In this document: positions 7,905-15,693 of the stretch, in pieces
How positions within the stretch are numbered: position 1 is the stretch's first letter
Layout: each line of letters begins with the position of its first letter
Assembly (NCBI GenBank): GCA_016281335.1
Contig: JAEEIK010000110.1
Coordinates: forward strand, 1-64,000
Length of the DNA stretch: 64,000 nt
Reading direction: 5' to 3'
Origin: Lachnospiraceae bacterium
GTDB lineage: Bacteria > Bacillota > Clostridia > Lachnospirales > Lachnospiraceae
Made by a program: the position numbers and the translations under genes
The notes under the pieces: model-generated
The model's database searches: none
Seen by the model: the letters and a program-made list of their open reading frames with translations, nothing else
Told to the model about the DNA's origin: nothing

Positions 7905-9922
7905 ACTATCGTCCTCGCGCTGGCGCCCGGAATGGCCGTAACGCACATGCATACTTCAAGCACATCTCCCTCTTTAGCTGCCGGTATCTTCAGCATGATC
8001 TGCGGATCGTTGTCCGCGAACACATAACAGTCCCTGGCTACACGCTTTCCGTTTACCTTTATCTTATTTTTCAGCTCTTTCTTATCGCCGCCACTCACAT
8101 AAGTAAGTCGGTCTATACGGACAAGGCAGGGGTTCATACCCGGATCCAGCCTTAAGCCCTTAACGTTCCTGCCGGGAGAAAGTACGGTCTTAAATCCGTC
8201 CTCACAGTAAAGGTCCGTTGTCTTATCCATATACGAGCGTTCTTCCGAAAAGCCCGCCCCTATATCCTCATATACCTGCAGATAAGATGCGGGGCCTGTG
8301 CTTTTGCTGACCATGAGTTCCTTTACCGGATATCCCAGTTTCTGTCTTATCTCGGAAAGGGCAAGCCTTCCTCCCGTCACTTTCTTCTGGAAGGCTGCTT
8401 CCTCTTCATTTATCTTTCTGAAAAGGGCGCTCATCCCGTCCTTATTAAGTCTCTTCTTTATCCTGGCAAGACCGCTTATGTTTCTTCCCGGATGTTCAAG
8501 AGAATAACAGTACAGCGTTCTCATAGCCGAAAGCTCCGCGCTCCCGCCTTCCTCATTCATCCATTCATAATCTATCAGAGTCCAGCTGTCCTTATCCTTT
8601 ATGATATTTGAAAAGATCATATCCCTGCATACCGGCGCAGATTCATCCGCGGGTACTATCCTTTTCAGATATTCATCAAAGAGATCACAGAATGCGTCTT
8701 CATTCCCTTCCGAAAGCAGCTTCTCAACCCTGGCTTCCAGCGTTTTCCCGGAAAGATATTCAAAGACCGCCACCGGACGCTCTCCTTCGTATTTAAGCTT
8801 CACTTCATTTACCGCAAGCTTGCTGCCGTCATACTGCTTCTTCAGGGTTTCCATATTGGAGAGCAGCTTCTTTATATGCTCGTCTCCCTCTTTATATAAA
8901 GCCCTTTTCTCTACCCGCTTATCTGCCTCATATCCGCATATCCTGGTGGATATTGCATACTTCGGATCCCTGTCGGAAGAGTATCTGACATAGGCTGTGT
9001 CACTTTCCCCGTTTAATAAAAGCAGATACGAATTTGAAAAAGTCCTGAAGCTTCCGTCCTCGCAGATGCCGTCATATGCTTTGGCTTCATCAAAGATAAG
9101 CATCCTCTCCCTATCGTAATTGCAGATATTGGTCTTGAGTTCTCCCTTTTCCGGCAGACGTTCGGGACTGAATATCATGCTCGTGAATTTATAATCGGGG
9201 TAAGGGTAGTACTCGCTTATCTTATCAAAACCCGCTTTCTTAGCGGTCTTTCTGAGCCCCTCTATACCGAAGGTCCTGACGCCCTTTCGCTCCGGGTAGT
9301 TCTCTATTCCGTCAAAATATCTTCCCGTATGATCCTCGGAAGCCCCGGCAAAGTACTTAAGCCCGTATCTGTTCTCTATGGCCACTGCGATGCAGCCGTC
9401 TTCCTTCAGATGTCCCTTTAAGCATTTTAAAAACTGCTCCTGAGGCGCCGAACCGCCTATGTAGGAATCGGCATACTCAAGCACCCCTATCAGCATGATA
9501 TAGTCATAGTCCCGGTCCAGGGTATCTTCTATATCCTGGAAATTTCCCACATGTATTACTATGTTATCCCTGTCCTTATGTCTGTATGCATTTATCATAG
9601 AACGTTTTTTGGACAGTTCCACACAGGTGACTTCCTTCGCCTTCCGCGCAAGCATTCCCGTAATGGCGCCGCAGCCGCTGCCTACTTCCAGCACTTTCTT
9701 GCCTTCAAGGGAAAGCCACTCCACTATATTTGTCCGCTGAGCCGACAGATGATAAAACACGGGCCAGCTTAAGTGCTTCTCTATCAGTTCCGGAAAAGCG
9801 CTCTCCTCATTGTTCTTCACCAGTTCCAGCAGTTCATCCTCAACGGCTCCGTCGCTGTACAGATCCCTTCCGGAATACATGGACAGATCAAGACATACTT
9901 TTCCGATATATTCGTTATCCAT
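7901..9922 (-). CDS. Methyltransferase/kinase-like bifunctional protein, WbdD-like chain terminator candidate
   Basis: 673 aa. Residues about 45-250 form a class I SAM methyltransferase with motif I VLEVGSGCGAIT (77-88), VELSK as the acidic loop, and DYIMLIGVLEY. Residues about 300-470 resemble a small-molecule (APH-type) kinase: CRDMIFSN (432-439) matches the HxDxxxxN catalytic loop with Cys replacing His, and LIDYEW (D451) supplies the metal-binding Asp. A C-terminal beta-like segment follows. This methyltransferase-kinase order is that of WbdD, which caps the non-reducing end of E. coli O9a-type chains with phosphate and methyl groups. Here it sits immediately after wzm and wzt (8-nt overlap with wzt), the expected context. 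Activities are inferred from motifs; a catalytically altered kinase is possible. Confidence 0.75.
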   Translation of the reverse strand: MDNEYIGKVCLDLSMYSGRDLYSDGAVEDELLELVKNNEESAFPELIEKHLSWPVFYHLSAQRTNIVEWLSLEGKKVLEVGSGCGAITGMLARKAKEVTCVELSKKRSMINAYRHKDRDNIVIHVGNFQDIEDTLDRDYDYIMLIGVLEYADSYIGGSAPQEQFLKCLKGHLKEDGCIAVAIENRYGLKYFAGASEDHTGRYFDGIENYPERKGVRTFGIEGLRKTAKKAGFDKISEYYPYPDYKFTSMIFSPERLPEKGELKTNICNYDRERMLIFDEAKAYDGICEDGSFRTFSNSYLLLLNGESDTAYVRYSSDRDPKYAISTRICGYEADKRVEKRALYKEGDEHIKKLLSNMETLKKQYDGSKLAVNEVKLKYEGERPVAVFEYLSGKTLEARVEKLLSEGNEDAFCDLFDEYLKRIVPADESAPVCRDMIFSNIIKDKDSWTLIDYEWMNEEGGSAELSAMRTLYCYSLEHPGRNISGLARIKKRLNKDGMSALFRKINEEEAAFQKKVTGGRLALSEIRQKLGYPVKELMVSKSTGPASYLQVYEDIGAGFSEERSYMDKTTDLYCEDGFKTVLSPGRNVKGLRLDPGMNPCLVRIDRLTYVSGGDKKELKNKIKVNGKRVARDCYVFADNDPQIMLKIPAAKEGDVLEVCMCVTAIPGASARTIV

Positions 9923-11162
9923 CTATTTCCACCTTTGACCCCATATCAAAATAACCCACCGTATCCTTATCGGACACACAGCTGATATTTATCGCATCAT
10001 ACAGTCTATGATATACTTCAAAACAGCCGTTTTTAAAACCCGTAACCCCGAAGCTCAGCAGATACTCTCCGCCCTGCAGCTGCATGGTCTGGGTAAAGCA
10101 GATCTTCTTCTCTTCGCCTGCTTTGACCGCTTCCATCCAGGCTTTCTCTATCATGGTATTGGTACCGCAGATCTCGGTACCCTTAACATCCTTTACAGAC
10201 CAGGCAAATATCGGCGCTTCTATATCTTCTTTAAATGAAACCCTCATATGCACCGCGAATTCGGTACCTTTAAGTATGGCGCTGATCCGTCTGCCCTTAT
10301 CATCCGTAACATATATCTCTTCTATATGCGCCTGTCCGTTTCCGTAATCAAGTCCGGCATCACCCTCGGTATTCCTGCGTCCTCCGTTATTGCTCTGATC
10401 TCCGTAGAGTCCCACCAGCACCTGCTTGTAGGCATCGATCATCTCCTTTGTGCCGCCGTCTCCCAGGAGTTTTCCCTTGTTAAGCAGCACTACCCTGTCA
10501 CAGTACTTGGCTATGCTGGACAGATCATGGCTTACGAAGACTATGGTCTTTCCGGCTTTCTTGAACTCCTCGAACTTATGAAAACACTTGGCCTGGAAGA
10601 AAACATCTCCTACCGAAAGGGCCTCATCGACTATCAGTATCTCAGGATCGATATTGATGGCCAGGGCAAAAGCAAGCCTTACAAACATACCGCTGGAATA
10701 GGTCTTGACCGGCTGGTATACATATTCGCCTATATCCGCAAATTCAAGTATGGCCGGCAGCTTTTCTTCTATCTCCTTATCCGAATAGCCCATCATGGTA
10801 CCGTTCAGATAAACATTCTCTATGCCGTTATATTCCAGATTGAAACCGGCCCCCAGCTCCAAAAGTGCAGAGATGCGCCCGTTTACCTTAACAGTGCCGG
10901 AAGTCGGGGTTATGACTCCGGTGATGATCTTTAAGATCGTGGACTTTCCGGAACCGTTGGTACCTATTATACCCACGGTCTCACCCTTGCCCACCTTAAA
11001 GCTGACACCGTCAAGCGCATGGTTTTCGGTATACAGCTTATCCTTGCGCCAGAGTCCCAGAGCATCCTTAAGCCTGTCTGACCTGCGGTTATACAGCTTA
11101 TATATCTTATGGACATCACTGACTTCGATGGAATATTCGCTTTTCGTCTCTTCTTTATTCAT
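9915..11162 (-). CDS. wzt: Wzt: ATPase of polysaccharide ABC exporter with C-terminal carbohydrate-binding-type domain
   Basis: Cytoplasmic ATPase that powers export of a completed undecaprenyl-linked polysaccharide. Walker A GTNGSGKST (67-75), signature YSSGM (155-159), Walker B ILIVDEAL (175-182) and SHDL are all present. After about residue 255 a Gly/Asn-rich linker leads to a roughly 145-aa C-terminal beta domain (about 270-415), so the 415-aa protein matches Wzt proteins that recognise a terminal chain modification, not short (about 250-aa) forms. The ATG follows the wzm stop directly. Together with the adjacent methyltransferase/kinase-like protein it implies cap-dependent export, as known for O8/O9a systems. 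Confidence 0.93.
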   Translation of the reverse strand: MNKEETKSEYSIEVSDVHKIYKLYNRRSDRLKDALGLWRKDKLYTENHALDGVSFKVGKGETVGIIGTNGSGKSTILKIITGVITPTSGTVKVNGRISALLELGAGFNLEYNGIENVYLNGTMMGYSDKEIEEKLPAILEFADIGEYVYQPVKTYSSGMFVRLAFALAINIDPEILIVDEALSVGDVFFQAKCFHKFEEFKKAGKTIVFVSHDLSSIAKYCDRVVLLNKGKLLGDGGTKEMIDAYKQVLVGLYGDQSNNGGRRNTEGDAGLDYGNGQAHIEEIYVTDDKGRRISAILKGTEFAVHMRVSFKEDIEAPIFAWSVKDVKGTEICGTNTMIEKAWMEAVKAGEEKKICFTQTMQLQGGEYLLSFGVTGFKNGCFEVYHRLYDAINISCVSDKDTVGYFDMGSKVEIDG

Positions 11163-11945
11163 TTACAACACATCCGCAAAATGAGGCTTAAGCCTCCTGA
11201 ACAATACCCTTCCGGCAAGGAATATCAGAGCCGTTACCACCCAAAAATACAGGGTATAAACAAGTGAGCCGTTAAAACATTCTTTCCCGTATATCGCATC
11301 CCTGTATCCCCGAACGACGTAGACCAGGGGATTGATCTTTATAAGCGTCTTTACCGTCTCATTGGTAAGCGCATCCATATCCCACATGATGGGAGTTGCC
11401 CACATTCCCAGCTGCAGCAGTATATTGATGATCTGGCTTAAGTCCCTGAAAAATACCACCACCGAGGATGTCAGGTAACATATCCCCAGCACCAGCATGA
11501 ACAGACAGAAACTGTAATAGGGTATCTGCAGCGTATAAACAGAGGGCATAATATCATAAACCATGCCCAGAACTATAAGTATGATCGCAAAGAAAGCGTG
11601 GATAAAGACGGCTGCTATCACTTTGATAAGAGGCAGCACATTGACATCAAAGACCACTTTTTTTACCAGATAATTATAATCGAGAAGCGCATTGGTGCCA
11701 TAGGTCAGCGCTTCCGTAAAGAAAAACCAGGGGACGAGTCCCGCCGTCAGAAACAGAACAAAAGGCACATCTCCCGACTGCCTCTGGTTCGGAAAGATCC
11801 TTCCGAAAACTATATAATACATCCCCACTGTGATAAGAGGCTGTGCCAGCGCCCAGAGCGCGCCCAGATATGAGCCCGCATAACGTTTCTTAAAATCGTT
11901 CTTTGCCAGTCTCCATATCAGCTTTTGTTTACGTGATGTCTCCAA
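11163..11945 (-). CDS. wzm: Wzm: permease of polysaccharide ABC exporter
   Basis: ABC-2 type membrane permease (260 aa) with about six hydrophobic segments and the family N-terminus LIWRLAKNDFKKRYAGSYLG before the first membrane segment. It pairs with Wzt to move a lipid-linked polysaccharide across the cytoplasmic membrane. The likely start is a TTG at 11945 inside the end of rmlC (17-nt overlap), preceded by a GGGGG Shine-Dalgarno-like run; no ATG fits the conserved N-terminus. Teichoic-acid TagG and rhamnan RgpC exporters are in the same family, so the cargo is inferred from context. Confidence 0.93.
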   Translation of the reverse strand: METSRKQKLIWRLAKNDFKKRYAGSYLGALWALAQPLITVGMYYIVFGRIFPNQRQSGDVPFVLFLTAGLVPWFFFTEALTYGTNALLDYNYLVKKVVFDVNVLPLIKVIAAVFIHAFFAIILIVLGMVYDIMPSVYTLQIPYYSFCLFMLVLGICYLTSSVVVFFRDLSQIINILLQLGMWATPIMWDMDALTNETVKTLIKINPLVYVVRGYRDAIYGKECFNGSLVYTLYFWVVTALIFLAGRVLFRRLKPHFADVL

Positions 11946-12477
11946 GATACCCCCATTTTTTATCCCGGTCGGACATTATCAGTTCCATGCCTTCGGTGAT
12001 CGGCCACTCTACGCCGATGGCGGGATCATTATACATTATGCCGCCTTCATCTCCGGGACGGTAAAAATCACTGCACTTGTAGCAGAATTCCGCATAATCA
12101 CTGAGCACAAGAAAGCCATGGGCAAAATTCTTCGGTACGAACAGCTGCTTCTTGTTCTCTTCCGACAGCACCGCCCCGAACCATTTTCCGTAGGTCTTCG
12201 AGCCCTTCCTCAGATCAACGGCCACATCAAATACTTCGCCCTTAATCACCCTTACCAGCTTGTCCTGGGGATGCTCTATCTGAAAATGCAGCCCCCTCAG
12301 CACTCCCTTGGTCGATGCCGACTGGTTGTCCTGCACAAATTCAACATCTATGCCTGCTTCCTTAAACTGATCGTAGCGGTAGGTCTCCATGAAATAACCA
12401 CGCTTATCACCGAATACCTGCGGCGATATCAGCTTTATTCCTTCTATCTCACATTCCTGAACTTCAATCTGCCCCAT
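11929..12477 (-). CDS. rmlC: dTDP-4-dehydrorhamnose 3,5-epimerase
   Basis: Cupin epimerase converting dTDP-4-keto-6-deoxy-D-glucose to dTDP-4-keto-L-rhamnose. The active-site motif GVLRGLHFQ (catalytic His), DLRKGSKTYGKW, and FVPKNFAHGFLVLSD are conserved, and 182 aa is the family length. GGAG lies 9 nt before the ATG; the start overlaps the preceding GH25 gene by 14 nt. RmlA and RmlB are in the same operon, but RmlD, the final reductase, is not in the window, so L-rhamnose synthesis must be completed elsewhere or a different sugar is made. Confidence 0.95.
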   Translation of the reverse strand: MGQIEVQECEIEGIKLISPQVFGDKRGYFMETYRYDQFKEAGIDVEFVQDNQSASTKGVLRGLHFQIEHPQDKLVRVIKGEVFDVAVDLRKGSKTYGKWFGAVLSEENKKQLFVPKNFAHGFLVLSDYAEFCYKCSDFYRPGDEGGIMYNDPAIGVEWPITEGMELIMSDRDKKWGYLGDIT

Positions 12478-13705
12478 CTTCTTTAGCTCCCTTCCATACC
12501 AGATCCAGGTCGACCCTGTTATTTATACCGTCTATGTGCCCGCTGGACGTGTACTGCCAGAGGCTGAAATTCCCCTTGTACTTGGGAGTGGCTCTCCACT
12601 CTGCCAGCCAGCGTATATAGGGTTCTATCTCTTCGTCATGCATCTTCTTCTCAAACCAGGACCTTGATGCATATATTCCTCCGTGATATCCTGCGCTCTG
12701 TACCGTCTCACAGAAAGCCTTTATCACTGCAGTCCTGGTATCGACATCCAGATTATCTGCACGCCCGCCGGCGCTCTCCACATCTATGAAGATGGGATAA
12801 TCCAGCTTATAATCCTTGCAGAGCATGGCTGCCATTGAGGCCTCTTCCACGGCTTCGGTCTCGTTCACCGCCTGGGTGAAGAAGTACACGCCAAGCTGTA
12901 CCCCGGCTGCCGCTGCGCCTTCCATATTCTTCTTAAAGTAGGGATCCTCTACCAGTGAACCGCTGGTGGACCCCCGGTATCCGCAGCGCACTATCGCAAA
13001 CTGCACTCCCGCTGCGGCCGCTTTCTTCCAGTCTATATCTTTCTGATACTTTGAAACGTCAACACCGAAGGCTGCATCGCTGCCTTCCCACTTATCCGTA
13101 TGCTCGGTCTCATCGGCATCATCGGCCGCCTCATGTACCTCGGTATCATCCGCCTCGGCATCTATCTCGTCTTCGCTCTTAACGTAGAGAGCTATGTCTT
13201 CGATCACCGTATATTCAAGTTTTTCCTTAACGGTGACCCTCATGGGATCTTCGGGCACTTCGTATCCGTCTACGTCCTGCAGGGACACATAGTAGTCTCC
13301 CGCTTTCAGTTCCGGCACATAGATCAGGCCGTCCTTATCCAGATCCTTGTACTCACCTTCCGGCTCTATGTTCACATAGAAGCTGATGCCGTGCACCACC
13401 TTGCCGTCTTCATCCGTAACCGAAAGCCTCATGTCATGGGCGATGCTGGAAGCCGTCAGATACAGTCTGGGTAAGCGCTGTTCCTCTCTTACGACCACAG
13501 GCCTGTATTCGTCATTATCAAAGAAACTGTCATCTTTAAGGAAATCCCTGTATCCTGTTGCGGCCGCCTCTTCTTCGCTTATTTCAGGCGCTTGTGTCAC
13601 AGGCTTTGTTTTTTTATCCCGGTTAAGATACAGTATCAGCGCAAAAGTAAGCGCCAGAAAACTGAATACCAGGACTATGGTGAGATTTCTGATACGTCTG
13701 TCCAT
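12464..13705 (-). CDS. Membrane-anchored GH25 muramidase (small)
   Basis: 413 aa. A single N-terminal membrane segment (about 7-27) acts as an uncleaved anchor. Residues about 86-165 form a prealbumin-like beta domain (DKDGLIYVPELKAGDYYVSL). An acidic linker (about 175-210) is followed by a GH25 lysozyme domain from residue 213: GVDVSKYQ (D216), GVYFFTQAVNETEAVEEA, and FIDVES (D308, E310) as catalytic acids. GH25 enzymes cleave the MurNAc-GlcNAc bond of peptidoglycan. It lies between rmlA and rmlC with direct abutment, so it is co-transcribed with sugar synthesis. Trimming wall at sites of polymer export or attachment is a reasonable inference. Confidence 0.9.
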   Translation of the reverse strand: MDRRIRNLTIVLVFSFLALTFALILYLNRDKKTKPVTQAPEISEEEAAATGYRDFLKDDSFFDNDEYRPVVVREEQRLPRLYLTASSIAHDMRLSVTDEDGKVVHGISFYVNIEPEGEYKDLDKDGLIYVPELKAGDYYVSLQDVDGYEVPEDPMRVTVKEKLEYTVIEDIALYVKSEDEIDAEADDTEVHEAADDADETEHTDKWEGSDAAFGVDVSKYQKDIDWKKAAAAGVQFAIVRCGYRGSTSGSLVEDPYFKKNMEGAAAAGVQLGVYFFTQAVNETEAVEEASMAAMLCKDYKLDYPIFIDVESAGGRADNLDVDTRTAVIKAFCETVQSAGYHGGIYASRSWFEKKMHDEEIEPYIRWLAEWRATPKYKGNFSLWQYTSSGHIDGINNRVDLDLVWKGAKEDGAD

Positions 13706-14575
13706 TTATAATCCGTTTGATACATCGATAAGATACTGCCCGTAGGGTGTTTTCTTAAGGGGCTCCGCCAGTTTCAGCAGCTGCTCTCTGTCAATGAAGC
13801 CTCTCTTATAGGCTATCTCCTCGATACAGGAGATATACAGTCCCTGTCTCTTCTGGAATGCAGCCACGAAATCCGCCGCATCAAGCAAAGCATCGGGATT
13901 ACCGGTATCCAGCCATGCGAAACCGCGGCCTAAGGGTTCTACCGAAAGCTCCCCCCTTGACAGGTACTCATTGTTGATGCTGGTTATCTCTATCTCTCCT
14001 CTGGCAGAGGGTTTCACATTCTTTGCTATCTCCACCACATCATTGTCATAGAAATACAATCCGGGCACCGCATAATTGCTCTTCGGGTGTTCGGGCTTTT
14101 CTTCTATCGATACGGCCTTTCCGTTTTCATCAAATTCCACGACACCGTATTCACGCGGATCTTTTACATAGTAACCGAAGATAGTAGCGCCCTTTTCTTT
14201 TGCCGCCACCTTCCTGAGTACCGTTGAAAAACTCTGTCCGTAGAATATATTGTCGCCGAGCACCAGGCATACGCTGTCGCTTCCGATAAAGTCCGCTCCT
14301 ATTATAAAGGCATCTGCCAGTCCTCTGGGTGTCTCCTGTACCGCATACTCAAAGCGCATACCCAGCTGACTGCCGTCGGAAAGCAGTTCTTCAAAAACAG
14401 GCAGATCCCTTGGCGTTGAGATCACCAGCACTTCCCTGATGCCTGCAAGCATAAGGATAGACAAAGGATAATAGATCATCGGCTTGTCATATACCGGCAT
14501 TATCTGTTTTGATACGGCTTTGGTCAGCGGATATAGTCTTGTTCCGCTGCCTCCTGCAAGAATGATACCTTTCAT
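13706..14575 (-). CDS. rmlA: Glucose-1-phosphate thymidylyltransferase
   Basis: Makes dTDP-glucose from glucose-1-phosphate and dTTP, the first step of dTDP-6-deoxyhexose synthesis. N-terminal [11 protein letters not shown] signature, [26 protein letters not shown] and [19 protein letters not shown] are all conserved. At 289 aa it is the standard RmlA type. The stop codon abuts the GH25 start; a G-rich Shine-Dalgarno precedes the ATG. Confidence 0.97.
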   Translation of the reverse strand: MKGIILAGGSGTRLYPLTKAVSKQIMPVYDKPMIYYPLSILMLAGIREVLVISTPRDLPVFEELLSDGSQLGMRFEYAVQETPRGLADAFIIGADFIGSDSVCLVLGDNIFYGQSFSTVLRKVAAKEKGATIFGYYVKDPREYGVVEFDENGKAVSIEEKPEHPKSNYAVPGLYFYDNDVVEIAKNVKPSARGEIEITSINNEYLSRGELSVEPLGRGFAWLDTGNPDALLDAADFVAAFQKRQGLYISCIEEIAYKRGFIDREQLLKLAEPLKKTPYGQYLIDVSNGL

Positions 14576-14591
14576 ATACGGATACCCCCTG

Positions 14592-15671
14592 TTATTTTCC
14601 TTTATACATTTCTTCGTAATACTTCTGATAATCGCCGCTGGTCACATTCTTCATCCAGTCCTCGTTCTCAAGATACCATTTGATCGTAAGCTTTATGCCG
14701 TCCTTGAACATGGTATCCGGCTCCCAGCCTATCTCTTTCTTTATCTTGTCCGGCGCGATGGCATAGCGCCTGTCATGCCCCTTCCTGTCTTCAACGTAGG
14801 TGATCAGATCCCTTGATACATTTGCCTTCCTGGGATCTGAATCCGGCAGTATCTCAAGCAGCGTATCTATTATGATGGTAACGATCTCGATATTCTGCTT
14901 TTCGTTATGACCGCCCACATTATAGGTCTCAAAGAGTTTTCCCTTCTCCTGGACCATATCTATGGCCTTTGCGTGATCCGCCACATAGAGCCAGTCTCTG
15001 ACGTTCTTGCCGTCACCGTATACGGGCAGCTTCTTACCGCTTAAAGCGTTGTTTATCATAAGCGGTATCAGCTTCTCCGGGAACTGGTAAGGTCCGTAGT
15101 TATTTGAACAGTTGGTTATATTCGCAGGGAAATGGTAGGTATCCATATATGCCCTTACCAGCATATCGGAACCTGCTTTGCTTGCGGAATAAGGTGAATG
15201 AGGCGCATAGGGCGTCGTCTCATAGAAATATCCGTTACCCTCGGGCAGTGAGCCGTATACCTCATCCGTAGATACATGAAGGAACTTCTTTCCCTCCGGA
15301 TATACTCCGTCCTTTTCCCAGGCTGCCCTTGCACAGTCCAGCATCACCGCTGTACCCAGCACATTGGTCTTTACAAAGACACCGGGATCCTTGATGCTCC
15401 TGTCCACATGGCTTTCAGCCGCAAAGTGAACCACCCTGTCTATGTCATTCTCTTCAAAAATCTTACTTATCGCTTCTCTGTCGGTGATATCCGCCTTGAT
15501 AAAAGTGTAATTATCTCTTTTCTCAACGGACTTAAGGTTTTCAGGGTTGCCCGCATAGGTCAGGGCATCCACGTTTATTATCCTTATCTCATCACCGTAC
15601 TTATCAAACATATAGTGAATGTAGTTTGATCCGATAAAGCCTGCTCCTCCTGTAACAAGGTATGTTCTCAT
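14592..15671 (-). CDS. rmlB: dTDP-glucose 4,6-dehydratase
   Basis: Short-chain dehydrogenase/reductase enzyme giving dTDP-4-keto-6-deoxy-D-glucose. GGAGFIGSN is the NAD-binding loop, VSTDEVYG holds the catalytic Thr-Asp-Glu, and YSASKAGSD holds the Tyr/Lys pair. [18 protein letters not shown] is typical of RmlB. 359 aa. A strong AGGAGG site lies 8 nt before the ATG. The product can feed RmlC and possibly the FdtA-like ketoisomerase encoded at 39.2-39.6 kb. Confidence 0.97.
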   Translation of the reverse strand: MRTYLVTGGAGFIGSNYIHYMFDKYGDEIRIINVDALTYAGNPENLKSVEKRDNYTFIKADITDREAISKIFEENDIDRVVHFAAESHVDRSIKDPGVFVKTNVLGTAVMLDCARAAWEKDGVYPEGKKFLHVSTDEVYGSLPEGNGYFYETTPYAPHSPYSASKAGSDMLVRAYMDTYHFPANITNCSNNYGPYQFPEKLIPLMINNALSGKKLPVYGDGKNVRDWLYVADHAKAIDMVQEKGKLFETYNVGGHNEKQNIEIVTIIIDTLLEILPDSDPRKANVSRDLITYVEDRKGHDRRYAIAPDKIKKEIGWEPDTMFKDGIKLTIKWYLENEDWMKNVTSGDYQKYYEEMYKGK

Positions 15672-15693
15672 TATGATTCCTCCTAAAATTTTA

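Noticed and set aside
10248-10934. Plus-strand open frame of 228 codons opposite wzt, and similar plus-strand frames elsewhere
   Set aside because: These mirror strongly supported minus-strand genes, have no recognisable domains and no ribosome sites; they reflect codon bias on the other strand.
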